Translations under genes and position numbers: made by a program
The notes under the pieces: generated by a model
Database searches by the model: none
The model's input: the letters and a program-made list of their open reading frames with translations, nothing else
Told to the model about the DNA's origin: nothing
NCBI GenBank assembly: GCA_021904315.1
Contig: CM038925.1
Coordinates: 746,501 to 810,500 of the forward strand
Direction of reading: 5' to 3'
DNA from: Sphagnum magellanicum
Lineage: Eukaryota; Streptophyta; Sphagnopsida; Sphagnales; Sphagnaceae
DNA length: 64,000 nt
Shown here: piece after piece, positions 46,803 to 59,111 of the stretch
How the letters are laid out: each line of letters starts with the position of its first letter
How positions within the stretch are numbered: the first letter of the stretch is position 1

Positions 46803-47459
46803 AAGAAGCTTTGATTTTAATTAAGATTTGAATAGTTTGGCTTAAGCATTGAGCAACCCAAATGCATGGCAAATGTGTTTATGTACATATTCTTGGTTAG
46901 GTGTTGATTGCCAAAACACAGATGTTATAAATATGTTGATCACACAAACCGAGATGCTGTAAACATGTTGATCGCCAAAAATGCCTACTTTTAAAATTTG
47001 ATGATTGCCAAAATACACAGACACAAATATTCCTCATCACCTAATAATTAATTTCATTAAAAAACCATAGCCAGAAAGCAAAATAAAATAACTAATGGAT
47101 GCCTAAAATTACACCCTGGAAAATGGATGTGTGGTAAACTTTGATCTGCCATGTACATGGCACTAGCCTTTCCGGCCTCAACACATTTTGAAAAAGAAAA
47201 ACCCTAGTAACATGGCTAGGTAATTGACTGCAAAATGAATTTGATCAAAATAGTTCCTAGAGAGTGCGGTTAAGTCTCCGGCTGCCACCTACACAAACGC
47301 CTGAAACCTCGTGAGATTCCCAGCATAGTCTTAGCTTGCTAACTTGGGGCCAGTACAAGTGAAAAAGAAGAAGAAAAACCCTGTAAAGGGCATCCAGTTT
47401 CCCTCATCCCAGCCGCCTCGCTGCGGACTTGTACATGTTGACTGGACACATCATGATGC

Positions 47460-47890
47460 TTGATTCCTTCTTATCCTTGCGCTTTACAAATAGAAAATAT
47501 TCCACAAATTCAAACATTTAAAACTAGTCCAGAAACGCCAAGCAAGGGAGAGAAAAAGAAACAAGGGACAAGGACCAAAGTCCAGGCAACCATAAAACGC
47601 CGAGAAAGGGCCAGAAAAAGTGAAAAGACAGCACCCAAGCAAGGGAGAGAAAAAGAAACAAGGGACAAGGACCAAAGTCCAGGCAACCATACAGCCCAAA
47701 AGAGGCAGGCCACAAGGAGGTAAGGGAACCACTAAGTACCGAAACCTTCACCAATTGCTTGAAGCATATCAACTGAAAAAAGGGAAGGTAAACCTGACTA
47801 AGTTTAGAAGAACGCTCCCCTGCTGATTCCTTTTATCATTGCTGTTCACCATCACAAATTTAGAAAAATATTCCACAAATCCAATTGTAG
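47460..47890. repeat. Perfect 57-bp direct repeat inside a larger imperfect duplication
   Basis: The blocks 47538-47594 and 47635-47691 are identical by eye; each starts CCAAGCAAGGGAGAG and ends CCAGGCAACCATA, 97 bp apart. On a larger scale, TGATTCC...AATATTCCACAAAT at 47461-47513 recurs as a diverged form at 47822-47880, about 360 bp later. Open frames on both strands here are by-products of the purine-rich repeat. Confidence 0.85.
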
Positions 47891-47899
47891 GGACTCAGC

Positions 47900-50285
47900 A
47901 GGTGGTGCTCGGTCATGGCCTCCTAGTAGAAAATCTATTTCTTGATTTTAAGCAACTAAAACCCTGGATGAGATCCTCTCTCTAGGATCCTTGGTATTTT
48001 CTCTGGAAAATTTTAGCCAGTTCTTTTTTTCAAAATGGTTAAAAACTTGTGTTTTTCTGGTTTTCTAGTTACCAAATGTTCTTTGAGAAATCTCCAGATT
48101 TCTCTAGTAGGTTTTAGCATGTAGCAAAAATGTGAAAGATGCCTCAACTTTTTTTCTTTCAAATCCTATTTATAACACAAAAAAAATTTGGCTGAACTGT
48201 CTTATGGATGATGGCCACTTCAGCTACATCACAAAAATGAAGAAAACAAAAAAATCTGAATACCTCTAGCTAAACCCCTTAGAATGTTACTAAAGTGTTT
48301 TAAAACCTTGTTAAGTGACATAGTATAGTATGACTCATATTAATTTGTTGTGGGGCCTGGGGACCCCAAAAGGTTTTTTCCCCCCTTTTGTGATGGGACC
48401 CCAAAAGTTCAAAATTTTCCCTTTTGTTGGCCCATCCCAAATTAATTTAATGAAGGTTTGGACAGTCCCAAAATAGGTATATTGTAGCCTCCTCCTTTTA
48501 GGGCTGGTACTTAGGTTAAAGGAGTAGCACCAGATTTATTATTTTCCAAATTTTCGATATTGCTCAAGTGACGATCATCCATAAGTATATTTAACCAAGT
48601 TTGGCACTATTCAAAGTATGAAAGTAGAAAATCTTAAGCAGCCTTTCATGTTGCAAGCAATTGTGACAATTTTTGGCGAATCTTTTTAATTTTTAAAAAA
48701 TTTGTTGAAATTTCTTTTTAAAACAGGGAATTTGTGACAGACTTTTTTTTAAAAAATGTTTTTCACAAAATGACAAAACTGCATCACCAAAAGAATCACT
48801 AAGTAAACCTTAAGGCAATGGACATGGGATAAAGTGAGGTGCTATTGGGAACATGTTAAGGAACACATTAAAAATTGAAGGAACATGTTGGGGGAACACA
48901 TTGGGAACTTAGGGAACATGATGGGAACACAATGGGTTCAACAAAAAGCCAAAAAGGGAGACGAATGTACTTTCAAGGGAGGAATTTGCCAATTCTAATT
49001 ACAACATACCCTTGGTCTTGCCAATGTAACTTTTTTTGTGCCACATGTCACCATCTCATGCAAAAGTCATAAAGAATCAAGGGTCATTAGGGTTTGAGGG
49101 CTTTGCCCGTTGCTTTGGCACGAAAGGTCTTCAAAGCTAAATCACATCCTTAAACTGTCAGCACCTTAAAAATGCACACCTATTTTGTCTGTTAAAGTGT
49201 GGGATATATGGCTTAATATACTTAACTAACCAACCATAATTCTTCACGTTCATAACAAATTTAGGGTTAAGGGTGGGCCCAAATACCAATCTGAGTATAC
49301 ATAAAAGGATTAGCAACTGTTCTTGTGGTGACTGAGCACCAATGGTTTGAACATAGAGACTCAACTTGTTTCTTAATTTAATAAGTTACTAGTGTGGTCT
49401 GTGCCATTGGCCCAAGTGTTACCGTGTCCCCAACTGATTTTTTGTTCCAAAACCTGGTTTTAAAAAATTTATTTGAATTTTCTGCAGCAGAAATCACTTT
49501 AAATCAATATCTCCCACATTCTGAATTACCAAATAAATTACATTAAATCCTGCTCATCAAGAACTTTCCAAGAACACCAAAGACACATTCCAATTCCTCC
49601 ATGATTTTCAGCTACAATTTAATTGAATTTTCAGTGAAAAAATCATTCAATATTCAAGAACTTTTGCACTGCAGGTCCAAATGTCATGGAACCAAGCCCA
49701 TGCACCCCTGCTCATTGAGAGCTTTCAAAAGACACCAAGAACATGATCTGAAGCATCCTGGTTTAGTGAATCTCATAATTACAAAACAAACTACCTTCCT
49801 TCATAAATAGATTACAAAGCTTACTCTCTAATTAATTTCAAACTATTATGAGATTATTTGCTTGAACTAATCATAGCATTTTCAAGGCACAATTAACTCA
49901 ATCAAAAGAGACATTCAGTTAATGAATGAAAAGAAAACCAAGCCATTCAAGGCACATTTAAAAAATTTACACTAAAAAAAAAGTGGCAATTTACGAATGG
50001 TAATTGCAACTAGTTTTTAGTCATATACATCACATGCAACTAAAAACTCATTAGTCGTTTTGAACAAGTCACATGCGTTTGTAGTTGTAGACAACGGATG
50101 AAATCAAAATAAAAACATACATGTTCATCCATATGCCAACCGTATGGTCCATGCAATTAGCATGCAATAAACATGTGACTATAGATTTCTTTAATGAATA
50201 AAAAATTCACATTATATCTAGTCTGTCCATCCAAAGCTGTCACATGTCATGTGCAAAGATGAGTGATATCTTAAATTTTAATACT
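47900..50285. other. No gene recognised; short GGGAACA repeats
   Basis: Mostly A+T-rich. At 48850-48940 the words GGAACATG, GGAACACA and GGGAAC alternate about six times. At 48355-48420 GGACCCCAAAAG occurs twice. At 50012-50048 two perfect 10-bp arms, AGTTTTTAGT and ACTAAAAACT, make a small hairpin. No coding region was recognised. Confidence 0.4.
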
Positions 50286-50289
50286 CATG

Positions 50290-50640
50290 GAAATTAATTT
50301 TAGCTGTCTTTTTCAACAACCCCAATGGTGCCATGTGTCCTAGAGTTAAAAGGTTTTTGCTGATTAAAACCAACCAAAAGTAAATCTGAACCATCTGTTT
50401 CAACCATGCATATTCTGCCATGTGGCAGATTCAAATGTCATATATCGATTTGTAAGGTTTTAAAATTTCTTTAAAAAAATTTGGGCCATCTTTTTCTACA
50501 ACCTCATTTTTGCCACGTGTCACTACAAAGGTTGAATGTCAATTGTTAATTTTTTATTTGGTGGAAATAAATCTGGGCCATCTTTTTCAACAACCCTAAT
50601 GTTGCCACTTGTCATGTTCAAAATTGATTTGGATTTTTCC
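50290..50640. repeat. Degenerate repeat, about 90-bp period, with CACGTG-like words
   Basis: TCTGGGCCATCTTTTTCAAC and variants start near 50298, 50383, 50478 and 50570. Each is followed after about 20 bp by TGCCATGTGTC, TGCCATGTGGC, TGCCACGTGTC or TGCCACTTGTC. The third copy contains a perfect CACGTG (G-box) core. Four units with 84-95 bp spacing. Confidence 0.7.
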
Positions 50641-50649
50641 ACAAGCCAT

Positions 50650-51945
50650 ATTTTCTGAGTTTCTTATTATTTTCATTTGCTGATTTTTTGTAAATGTTTT
50701 TATGCCATGTTTTCAATCTAAGAGGCTGACTAGATTTAAGGTATTGGACACATTGCTAAATGGTTTTAGGGTTAGAGTGAGCTTATTGGTTTAGGGTTAT
50801 CTACGGTTGAATGATATTTAATCTAGTAGGCCACATATTCAAATACATGGATAAAGGTTTATGGCCTAAAATTGCAATAAGCATATGGACTAAATTGCAC
50901 AAATAGAATTTAACATTAGGTTTTCTTGTTTTAAACTAAATGTCCACCTACTTGCAAATTGCTACAAAAGAAACCAAGTGTTTGTAAATTCATGCACCCA
51001 AAATGGCACTTAAGTCCAACTAACAAAACAATGCTTAGAAGAAGCACTAGTCCAACAATAATTCACTTGGTTAATTTAATGTCTTTTCCTTTCCAAAGAA
51101 GGTTTGCTGCCCGTTACATCTTTCAATTTCAATTAGGGTGGATTATCATTTTGGTTTAACACTTACAGTTTCACATTGCCATTACCTTTCATTATCCCAC
51201 CAAGTACCACTTTATACCAACTTCTCTAACCTGTACACCATGGTGCACACACCTTAGTCCCCCTACCCCATTTATTATACTTGACACAATTACGTCACCA
51301 TTTGCAAGATTCAACAATAGAACAAGGTTTTTTATTTTCAATTGCACCCCAACAAAAACCCAATTTGCACCTTTAACATGAACTCAATCAGGTAAATGAA
51401 GCAAATGTATGCACATGGTTTTTCCTCTCCAAATACGTACATTAGTGCTTGTGAAAAACACCATTTTTAACAAATCGCACCCAATGACCAATAAGCAAAA
51501 TTCACACCTTAAAAAAAATGCATATTTTTCATTTTTATAAAAAAAATTCTACCCTTGCAAATTGAAGCAATTCTCATGCTCACACCATTTCCAACCACAA
51601 GTCATCCCCTCTTCTTCTTGGTCTATCACCCACTTCATCCCATTCAAAAACCCATTAAGCATCTACACTATGAGATATTTAGGGTCACTTGCAAAGTGCA
51701 TTATAGCATGTGCAACTTATACATGCACCTTTTCTAACAAACACTAGTACAAAAGAGCGGTGTAGTTTATTAACTTAAATTATTATGGGACTTTAAAAGC
51801 GAAATAAATTCATTGCACTTCAGTGATTTCATGCTGGTTAAAGTTATTTCATTATAATATCACTATGTAAACATCATGTTTCATTATTACTTGGCATATT
51901 CACTATTATAATTTATTGAGGTAAATAGGTTTATTTTTATGTTAT
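50650..51945. other. No gene recognised
   Basis: A+T-rich, C-biased sequence with many CCA and CAC words and overlapping short frames (51555-51747). Nothing identified. Confidence 0.4.
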
Positions 51946-51949
51946 TGTT

Positions 51950-52935
51950 TTAAACACCCTATGCTACTTTATAATATATCCTATATTATTTTAAGCTACT
52001 TTAATTATTCTAACTTATACTCTAAATTAATATAACTTAACATAAACTATTATAAATTATTATACCCTAAACTATTATACCTTATTCTATCTTAAGGTAT
52101 TTTAATTAGTTTATTATTATTATTTTACTTTAGGTTATTTTAAATTAAATTATTCAACTAACCTTAAGTTATACCTTAAGCTATTTTTTAAAAAATAATA
52201 TACATTATTTCAAGTTATACTTTAGGTTACTCAAGGTCATTCTACTTTATGTTATTATAAGTTATTTTATCCTAAATATAACAATTTAAAATAATCTAAA
52301 ATAAAATATAATGACTTAAAATAAAATAACCTAGAATAACCAATAATAACTTATGAAAAATAACTTACAATAACTTACAATAACATAACTACCAATAGCT
52401 ATGATAACATAGCCTAGAATATCCAACAATAACTTATAATAAAATAATTACCAATAGTCATAATATAATTTCGAATAATAAAAAATAACCACCAATAGCC
52501 ACTAATATAATAACGATCAATAACCACCAATATCCATTAATATATCCACCAATAACCATTAATAAAATAGGTCCACCAATAGTCATTAATAACCTATGGT
52601 AATTTAGCTTCAAATAATCACCAATAGCCACCAATAGAATAACCAACAATAGCCACCAAACCAATAGCCACTAATAAAATATATAGGCACCAATAGAATA
52701 GGCACCAATAGCCATCAATAGAATAATCAACAATAGCCACCAAACCAATAGCCACAAATAGCCTATGGTAATATAACCTTGAATAACCAATAATATCATA
52801 AGGTGAAATAACTTTAAATAGTCAAAAGTAACCAACAATGGCCTCACATAACCAAGAATAGCCTAAGACAAAATAATTTAAAATAACCAAAAAAACTTAT
52901 AATAGCCGCAAATAACTTAAAGTGAAATAGCCTAA
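51950..52935. repeat. Low-complexity array that switches strand in the middle
   Basis: From 51950 to about 52280 the text is dominated by TTATTTTA, TTAGGTTATT and TAAGTTAT. From about 52290 onward the complement dominates: ATAACTTAAAATAA, CCTAGAATAACC, then CCACCAATAGCCA repeated many times. The turning point lies near 52285. This is a long imperfect inverted structure built of 8-20 bp units. The small frames are by-products. Confidence 0.7.
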
Positions 52936-52969
52936 AATAATCAAAAATAACATAGAAGGGGTATAAACA

Positions 52970-54050
52970 TAATGTGGAAATTGGAAGAAAAACAAGGAAG
53001 AGATTAAACAGAAAAATAAAATGTTCATTAAAAAACTTCAGGATGAAAATGAGGAGTTCAAGGGTAGCATAACACGAATGAAGTTGCAATATGAAAAACT
53101 GTAGGATTGAAGGCAAAAGGCTAAAATATGGGAAACCATAAAAAGGAAGTGGACAAAGGCAGTGTTTTTTCATAAGAAACAACATGAGGCTTTGGATAGT
53201 TAGGTGAAAACATTAATTAAAAAAAAGAAGGAGAAGGAGAATGTTTTAATATATTTGGAATTGATAAATCTTAAAAATGTATCTTTGTTGCAGTTTTGAG
53301 GAGCTTAGAAAAAAGACAACAAAGGTAGAAAAAAAAAAGTTAATGGAGGACAAAGAAAAAATAACACAGAACTTTGTAGCACCTACAAGCATAATTGGAG
53401 ATGGCACAAGAACAAAGGAAGAGTCTGGATCTAGCTAGTGTCAAGAATAAACTAGAACATTATGAATAGTTGTTACAAGACTATACTTTGATGAGGATGA
53501 AAAACAAGATGAAAAATTTGAAGTAGAATTTGAAGAATGGTGGGAGGTTGCAGAGGAATATTTTACAACGGAGTTAGAAAATAATATAGCTCAGCATAAA
53601 CTTGATGAAAGAATTTTAAGGTGTAAGTTGGAAGCTTATCAAAAGAATTTTCCAAATTTTATTTGTGGTAGTCTAATAAGTACAAAGGTATCGAGCGAGG
53701 ATGAAGAAACAAAAGCAAGGCCAAGTGGAATAACTTAAGAAAAGGAAGTATAGATTGAGGAACGATAGGACCTCATAAGTGGAGTAGCTCATGAAGAAGA
53801 GGTACAACCAAAGATACCACAAGACCTTAAACGAGGGGGTCAGGAGAAAAAAGAACCATAGAGAATTCAGGAATAAAAAAAGGTGGAGGCTATTCCAACA
53901 CCCAAAAAAAAACTTCCAAAATACAAAATTTGGAAATAGAACCACAAACTAAATTAATGGGGGAGGAAATCAAAACTAGAAAGCCAGAAGTAGATATAGA
54001 ACCCCTAGTTTTTGTACAAGTTGATATTATAGAATCGTTGTAAGGAGATA
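52970..54050 (+). pseudogene. Coiled-coil-like coding relic, unknown family
   Basis: Plus-strand translation in changing frames gives Lys/Glu-rich helix-prone text: NKMFIKKLQDENEEFKGSIT near 53.0 kb, and FEEWWEVAEEYFTTELENN then DERILRCKLEAYQKNFPNF near 53.5-53.65 kb. It ends about 330 bp before the solo LTR at 54382. The character resembles the structural protein of a plant retroelement or a cytoskeletal coiled coil, but I recognise no family. Stops are frequent. The long minus-strand frames over this stretch are complementary shadows rich in Phe and Leu. Confidence 0.35.
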
Positions 54051-54381
54051 GATGTTTAGAAAGTATAGAATACTCTCATTTGATTTCTGTCATTTTACAA
54101 GGATTTCGGGGATGAAATCCAAAGTACAAAGACGGTAATGTTAAGGGGGTAGGACGAGTATGATTTTGAATGAACAAGGCATTTAGGATAGGGATTAATC
54201 AAAGAACCTTGTTAGTTTGAATTTTGAATTCTTGTTGGATTTGAATCATGATGAGGACCCCCAAATGGAAAGGTTTTGGAAAAGAGAAGGGGATTATGAG
54301 ACACAAAGTTTGAAAAAGAGTAGGAGTTGTAGGTACTGGGAGTAGAAAACCATAGACTCTATTTTGATACCATAGATTTTA

Positions 54382-55179
54382 TGTCGCAACCCCACTTTGG
54401 CCAAGTGTGGGGGTGAAGCCCAACACTTGGAAAAGTTGGAGGTTTGGAGCCCTCCGGGACTCCCGAATGTTTAGAGCTCGACAACAAGGCCCAAAACACC
54501 TCGCTTTGGGGTGTTCTTGGTGTCATTGGAAATTTCTTGAAACGTAGATATTGAAAATGGCCTCGCATTGGCCATTCGGACATCTGCAGCCCAAGTTATG
54601 GGCAAAAGAAGGGCCGGGAGTCAAACTGGCAGTTTGACTCCCGACCACTAAAAGTCAGGAATCGACCTCTTGCCGACGTCGTCTTGAAAAGTGCGACATG
54701 GCGTTAGAAAGCTCTCGACGAGAGATACAACTTTGGTTCAGGACTCGTCTCGATCCGAGCTCGGGGCGAGGAGCTGTGGCCGTCCAAAGTCCCGGGACTC
54801 CATTTCGGGAGTCCCAACAAAATGTGCCATTTGGATGTAGCTTCGGCGACCAGCCGCAGAAAATACTATAGGGAGTAAGGTGGTGGCTTACTCCCGAGTC
54901 CGGGCCGTGGTGAGTCTTGTGTGTCCAAGTGCCCGTGGCAAGTCCCAACACCAAAGGGTGTCCCGAATGCTAAACTAACCTCTTGTGGTTGGTTTTTGGA
55001 TGCAGATTCACACGAGCTAAACTAGTCCCTCTTCCTAGTCTAATCCTTGGGCTCCCAACTCGACCCTCTACCCCTTTTTAGAGTTGGAAGCCGAGAGCGC
55101 GCCGCTAAGTCACAATTTCCGCAACTTGACTTTGGGAAACCCTCAAGTGGGTTTCACCCCATGACTTGGGAGCGCGTCA
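54382..55179 (+). mobile_element. Solo LTR, gypsy family GypA, 798-bp form
   Basis: It begins TGTCGCAACCCC and ends GGGAGCGCGTCA, with a perfect TTTTA target duplication (54377-54381 and 55180-55184). It holds the family block CCATTTGGATGTAGC and the following GGTGGTGGCTTACTCC, plus CCGGGCCGTGGTGAGTCTTG, as in the gypsy LTRs. It keeps the middle section that the 501-bp LTR lacks. It is richer in CG dinucleotides than the other solo LTRs, and its duplication is perfect, so it is likely the youngest of the three solos. Confidence 0.9.
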
Positions 55180-55621
55180 TTTTAAGTGTTGTTTTGAATT
55201 TTTCTCAACAAAACATGGGATCATGTTGTAATTTTGATTCATGTTTTATGTAATAAAGAAAAGCACAAACTTCTAAAGTGAATTTTATGTTCATTTTGTT
55301 GTGTGAATTTTCTATAATATCATAATATGATGAAATGAATTGTAATCTTGTTTTTGGAGTGTTTTACAATGTATTTTGAAGTGCATATTCTGGTTATATG
55401 CAATAACCATGAATATGATGTTTTAATGAATGGTAATGTTAATTATGTTGAAAATTAAGGTAGGAATAGTGAATGTATGCATATGAAATGCAAAATATGT
55501 TGTTATAATAATGTGAAATATTTTGTAGGAATTAAATTTCACTTCTACCATGGACTATTATTGGCTTTTATTTTGATTTGCTTAATAGGCAAAGAAGCTA
55601 TAGTTTTTTAGGTTTCTAATC

Positions 55622-58030
55622 ATGGCTTCTAAAGTCACTTCATTGAACCTTAAGGAACCCGTGGAGGCTTTCAACATAACTGTTTGTCCAAAAACTATCA
55701 ACAAGCAACAAAGAGAGAAACTAAGAAGGTGGATGATACCTTGGAAGAATGGCACGGACTATGGATGATTTTTATAGAAATTTGAAACTATGTAATGTTG
55801 GCATTGATATCAAGAACGATTTAAACCCTGACTTTGTTACTAATGTAAAGTTATAAAAGGTGTTTGGGAAAAAAAGATAAAATGGATAGAATGGTTAGAA
55901 GCCAAAACCAAATGATAAATTGATAGCTGCAAATTGTGTTGCCTTGTTGAAGTTGTTTATCATGACCTTAATCTTGGGTTTGCAACTAAAGCAAAAACTT
56001 GCAAAGGTGCGGGCTGAGAATGAAGCCTAGTAGTCATATTTTATGCTCCTGGGAGTGTAGGAGAATGAAGGAATGAACCCACACACTCCCAAGTGGGCTC
56101 CCACTTTGAGAGTTGGAGTACCGATGGACTCCCAAATTTTTAGAGAGCAATTTTAGGGGCCAAATTCATTGGATTGAATATTTTATTATACCATTGGAAA
56201 GCTCTTGAAATGTAGATGTTTAAAATGTGCTTGCATGACCCATTTGAGTACTTAAAACACAAGTTATGGCCAAAATAAGGATTGGGAGTCAAAGTGCAAA
56301 TTTGAGTCCCGCCCATTAAAAATCGAGAATCACCCCTATTTACTTGCGTGTGGGTGGTGTGTCACATATCATTAAAATTTTCTAAAAGAGGGCTACAACT
56401 TTGCTTAGACCTCACCTCAATTAGAGGTCTACATAAAAAGTTATGGGCCTCCAAAGTCATGGGAGTCCCAATTTTAGGAATTTTGGGATTCCCAAGTAGG
56501 GAATCCTAGGACAAAATGACATTTGGATGTAGCCCCCATGGTTAATCATAAAGAATACTATAAAAAGGAAAGGTGGTGGCTTCCCCCAAATCTGCCGTGG
56601 TGAATCTTATGAATCTACATATGCTCGTGGCCGGTTTGTGCACCAAAAGTGCTCGAACTATGCATTAACCAACTTGTTGTTTGGTTTGTGTAGGTATGTG
56701 TGAATAATTGGCCCATTTGACATTCGTCTTAGTCCCCATCCCAAAGTTCTAGCACGCCCTTCTACCCCAAAGTGCTACGAGCTAGGGAGTGTACCCTAAC
56801 TCCTCTTTCTGTTGTTTTCACCTTTGGACCCGTAGTTGAATCTATCAAAGAATTTGGGGGTGCATCATTATTTATGCCCACCCCCTTGACAATGGGTAGT
56901 ATTCAACAATTTTCTTACAAAGTTGGTTGGCCCAATGCAAGGGGCACAAAATTAATTAGATCAAGTATGCATACGATTACACGCAACTATAGATGAAAAA
57001 GGCCATGTGCCCTACTTTTGCCTTTGCAAACATTGCCAACCCACAAGTCTTTAGGTCTACCAATTCATTATTAGATTCAACCTATAATGGTTATTGTGCT
57101 ATTAATGATGATTAAGCTTCAATGCACATGGGTGGTGTAAAGGTTTATGCCATTGCTTTCCTTCCAAGTCACAAAACATTAATGAAGAAGTTATTGATGG
57201 AGGCCCATGGAGAGGAAGGGGAATTTACCTCTAAGATGGCAATGATAAGAGAAGAATTTTTGGACCTTGAACGCAAGGCCAAGAATTTGGTTGCCCAATT
57301 GCATGACATGAAATCTTCACTTTAAAAGGAGGAATAGAAATTAGTTCCTTTATAAGACAAGTTGTAGGGCTTCGAGAAATAAATTGAAAAGAAAAAAATT
57401 GACCAAATTCAACAAGTTCTGGTGCATGTCAAACCATTGTTGATGATGTAATGCTTTCACTTATCAAATCAACTAGTGAGCTACCATACCTTGAAAAACA
57501 AATAGAAATATAAATGATTATAGTTGGATTATTTTCCTCTAAGGTGGAAGAGGGAAAGGCAAAACTTGACGCAACTACCAAATAATTCTAGAGGTTTGAA
57601 AAGGGACCTTTAGCTTCTAACACATAGAATGTCAGGTAATGAAGTATGGATTGATGGCTTGGTGCATCAAATCAGGCTCATGGTCCATTGAAATGGGATA
57701 ATTAATGCACCCCTTCCTATTGAAAACCCTAAGAACGGTCTTGCAAGACAGTTTGGGGATTTTTGGGTGACACCTTGTCCAATTTATGAGTTGTTCTATG
57801 CATGCAACAACATTCTTGTTTCATCTTGTGGATGTACCTATCACCATTTTTACATGAGTGTACATCTAGAAACCAAGGCTATTGTTTGTGCTAATCCCAA
57901 TTGTGGGAAAATATTGTCGGAGGAATGGATCACAATTGTTGGATTTAATCACATCAACATGAAGTTCAAGAGGCCCAAGGTGGTGATGCCCAACCCTGGA
58001 TTTATAAGGTTTGCCCAATTTGATCTGTAG
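55622..58030 (+). pseudogene. Decayed gene with Cys/His cluster, split by a solo LTR
   Basis: A start MASKVTSLNLKEPVEAFNIT at 55622 leads, through broken frames, to the edge of the solo LTR at 55958. Coding-like text resumes after 56867, with VKVYAIAFLPSHKTLMKKLL and FLDLERKAKNLVAQLHDM (57122-57325). It ends with an 87-residue open stretch (57767-58030) containing FYACNNILVSSCGCTYHHFY and IVCANPNCGKILSEEWI. The CxC-x2-H and C-x4-C pattern looks like a zinc-binding unit. I do not recognise the family; the piece might be host or transposon in origin. Confidence 0.4.
55958..56867 (+). mobile_element. Solo LTR, gypsy family GypA, long (910-bp) form, diverged
   Basis: It aligns over its whole length with the minus-strand solo LTR at 4015-4920 and ends GGGGGTGCATCA. 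The start is eroded (TATCATGACC for the usual TGTCRCAACC). Flanks TTGTT (55953-55957) and TTATT (56868-56872) are a target duplication with one change. The heavy divergence indicates an old insertion. Confidence 0.82.
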
Positions 58031-58279
58031 TAAAAAAATTCCACAAGTGGTGTGTTGTTCTACAATTCCTTTCGACCAATTGAAGTTCTTATGATTTAAG
58101 GTGTGTCAAATTTTAGCATAGTAACAGGTCTAGGTTCATTGAACAAATACCAAGTCTAGCTTTGTGCCACTCATGTTGGATAATTGGTTTCATTTACTTT
58201 GTATATGTTGCAAGTCCAAAGTCAACTAGAAGTGATTTTCCAACCTATACTGCACATTTACGCATTACCTAGTGCCACA

Positions 58280-58960
58280 TGTGACCTCAACTTAAAATCC
58301 TATTGAAAATAGAATAGTAGGTTGGTCATTCATTGATTCCTATGGTTGTGTCATGACATCAAATGATCTTCAAATAGTTGTAGTGGTTTAAAAGTTGGAA
58401 AACTAGTTGTATAATTCAAATATAAGTTATAAGTCCTCCAAGTAAAACAACAAGGGTAAAAAGTATGACAAGCATTTTGTTTATTGACCTTACTTTCTTA
58501 CAAGGAGGACTAGTTGGTCATGTAATGTCAAGTAGATATTCCAAGTATTAGGTATTTGTGTACAAGTCGGACATGCATTTTAGCTATTGTTCTTACTGTC
58601 TTGCAAATAGAACATGAATTGGTCAAATGAAAGTATTGGTTGTAAACTATCCAAGTAAACTGGTAATGGTGCAAGTAGAGCAAGAAAAGTGGTAAGGATA
58701 CATGAAAACCTTTTAAGTAGAATGGTAAGGGGTACAAGTAGAACATGTCTTTTTTTCAAATAACAACTGCTTCACAAGTAAATTAGTTATAATTCAGAGG
58801 TAATTTAGTTATAATGAAAGTAGATTTTACACCTTTCAAGTAGAATGGTATATGTTATAAGACAAGTATTTTGCTTATAATAACAACTACACAAGCAATT
58901 CAATTGTATTGAAAGTAGACTTTACACTTTCCAAGTAGATTGTAAGGCTACAAATAGTAC
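58280..58960. repeat. Degenerate dispersed-tandem repeat with AAGTAGAATGGTAAGG words
   Basis: CAAGTAGAATGGTA, CAAGTAGATTGTAAGG, GTACAAGTAGAACATG and GAAAGTAGACTTTACAC recur at irregular 40-125 bp distances. There is a paired pattern ATAACAACT...CACAAG near 58760 and 58880. The periodicity is blurred. Confidence 0.45.
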
Positions 58961-59111
58961 AAGATATTATGCATGCACTTGAAAATTAAACTTTGAGTTT
59001 CTTCTATGTGTATTACCAAGTATTTTCATGCATAAAGTATAATTAAATTTCTAATGATGTAAGGAGTTTTTATATATATGACAAATTATATGTAGGTTTA
59101 TATCAATATTT

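Noticed and set aside
47484-47772. Overlapping minus-strand frames of 67-82 residues with repeated FLFLSLAW-like text
   Set aside because: Three frames are open at once over a purine-rich direct repeat, so the openness comes from base composition.
52844-53945. Phe/Leu-rich minus-strand frames suggesting membrane proteins
   Set aside because: They are the complement of Lys/Glu-rich plus-strand text, and A+T-rich complement strands give such false membrane-like peptides.
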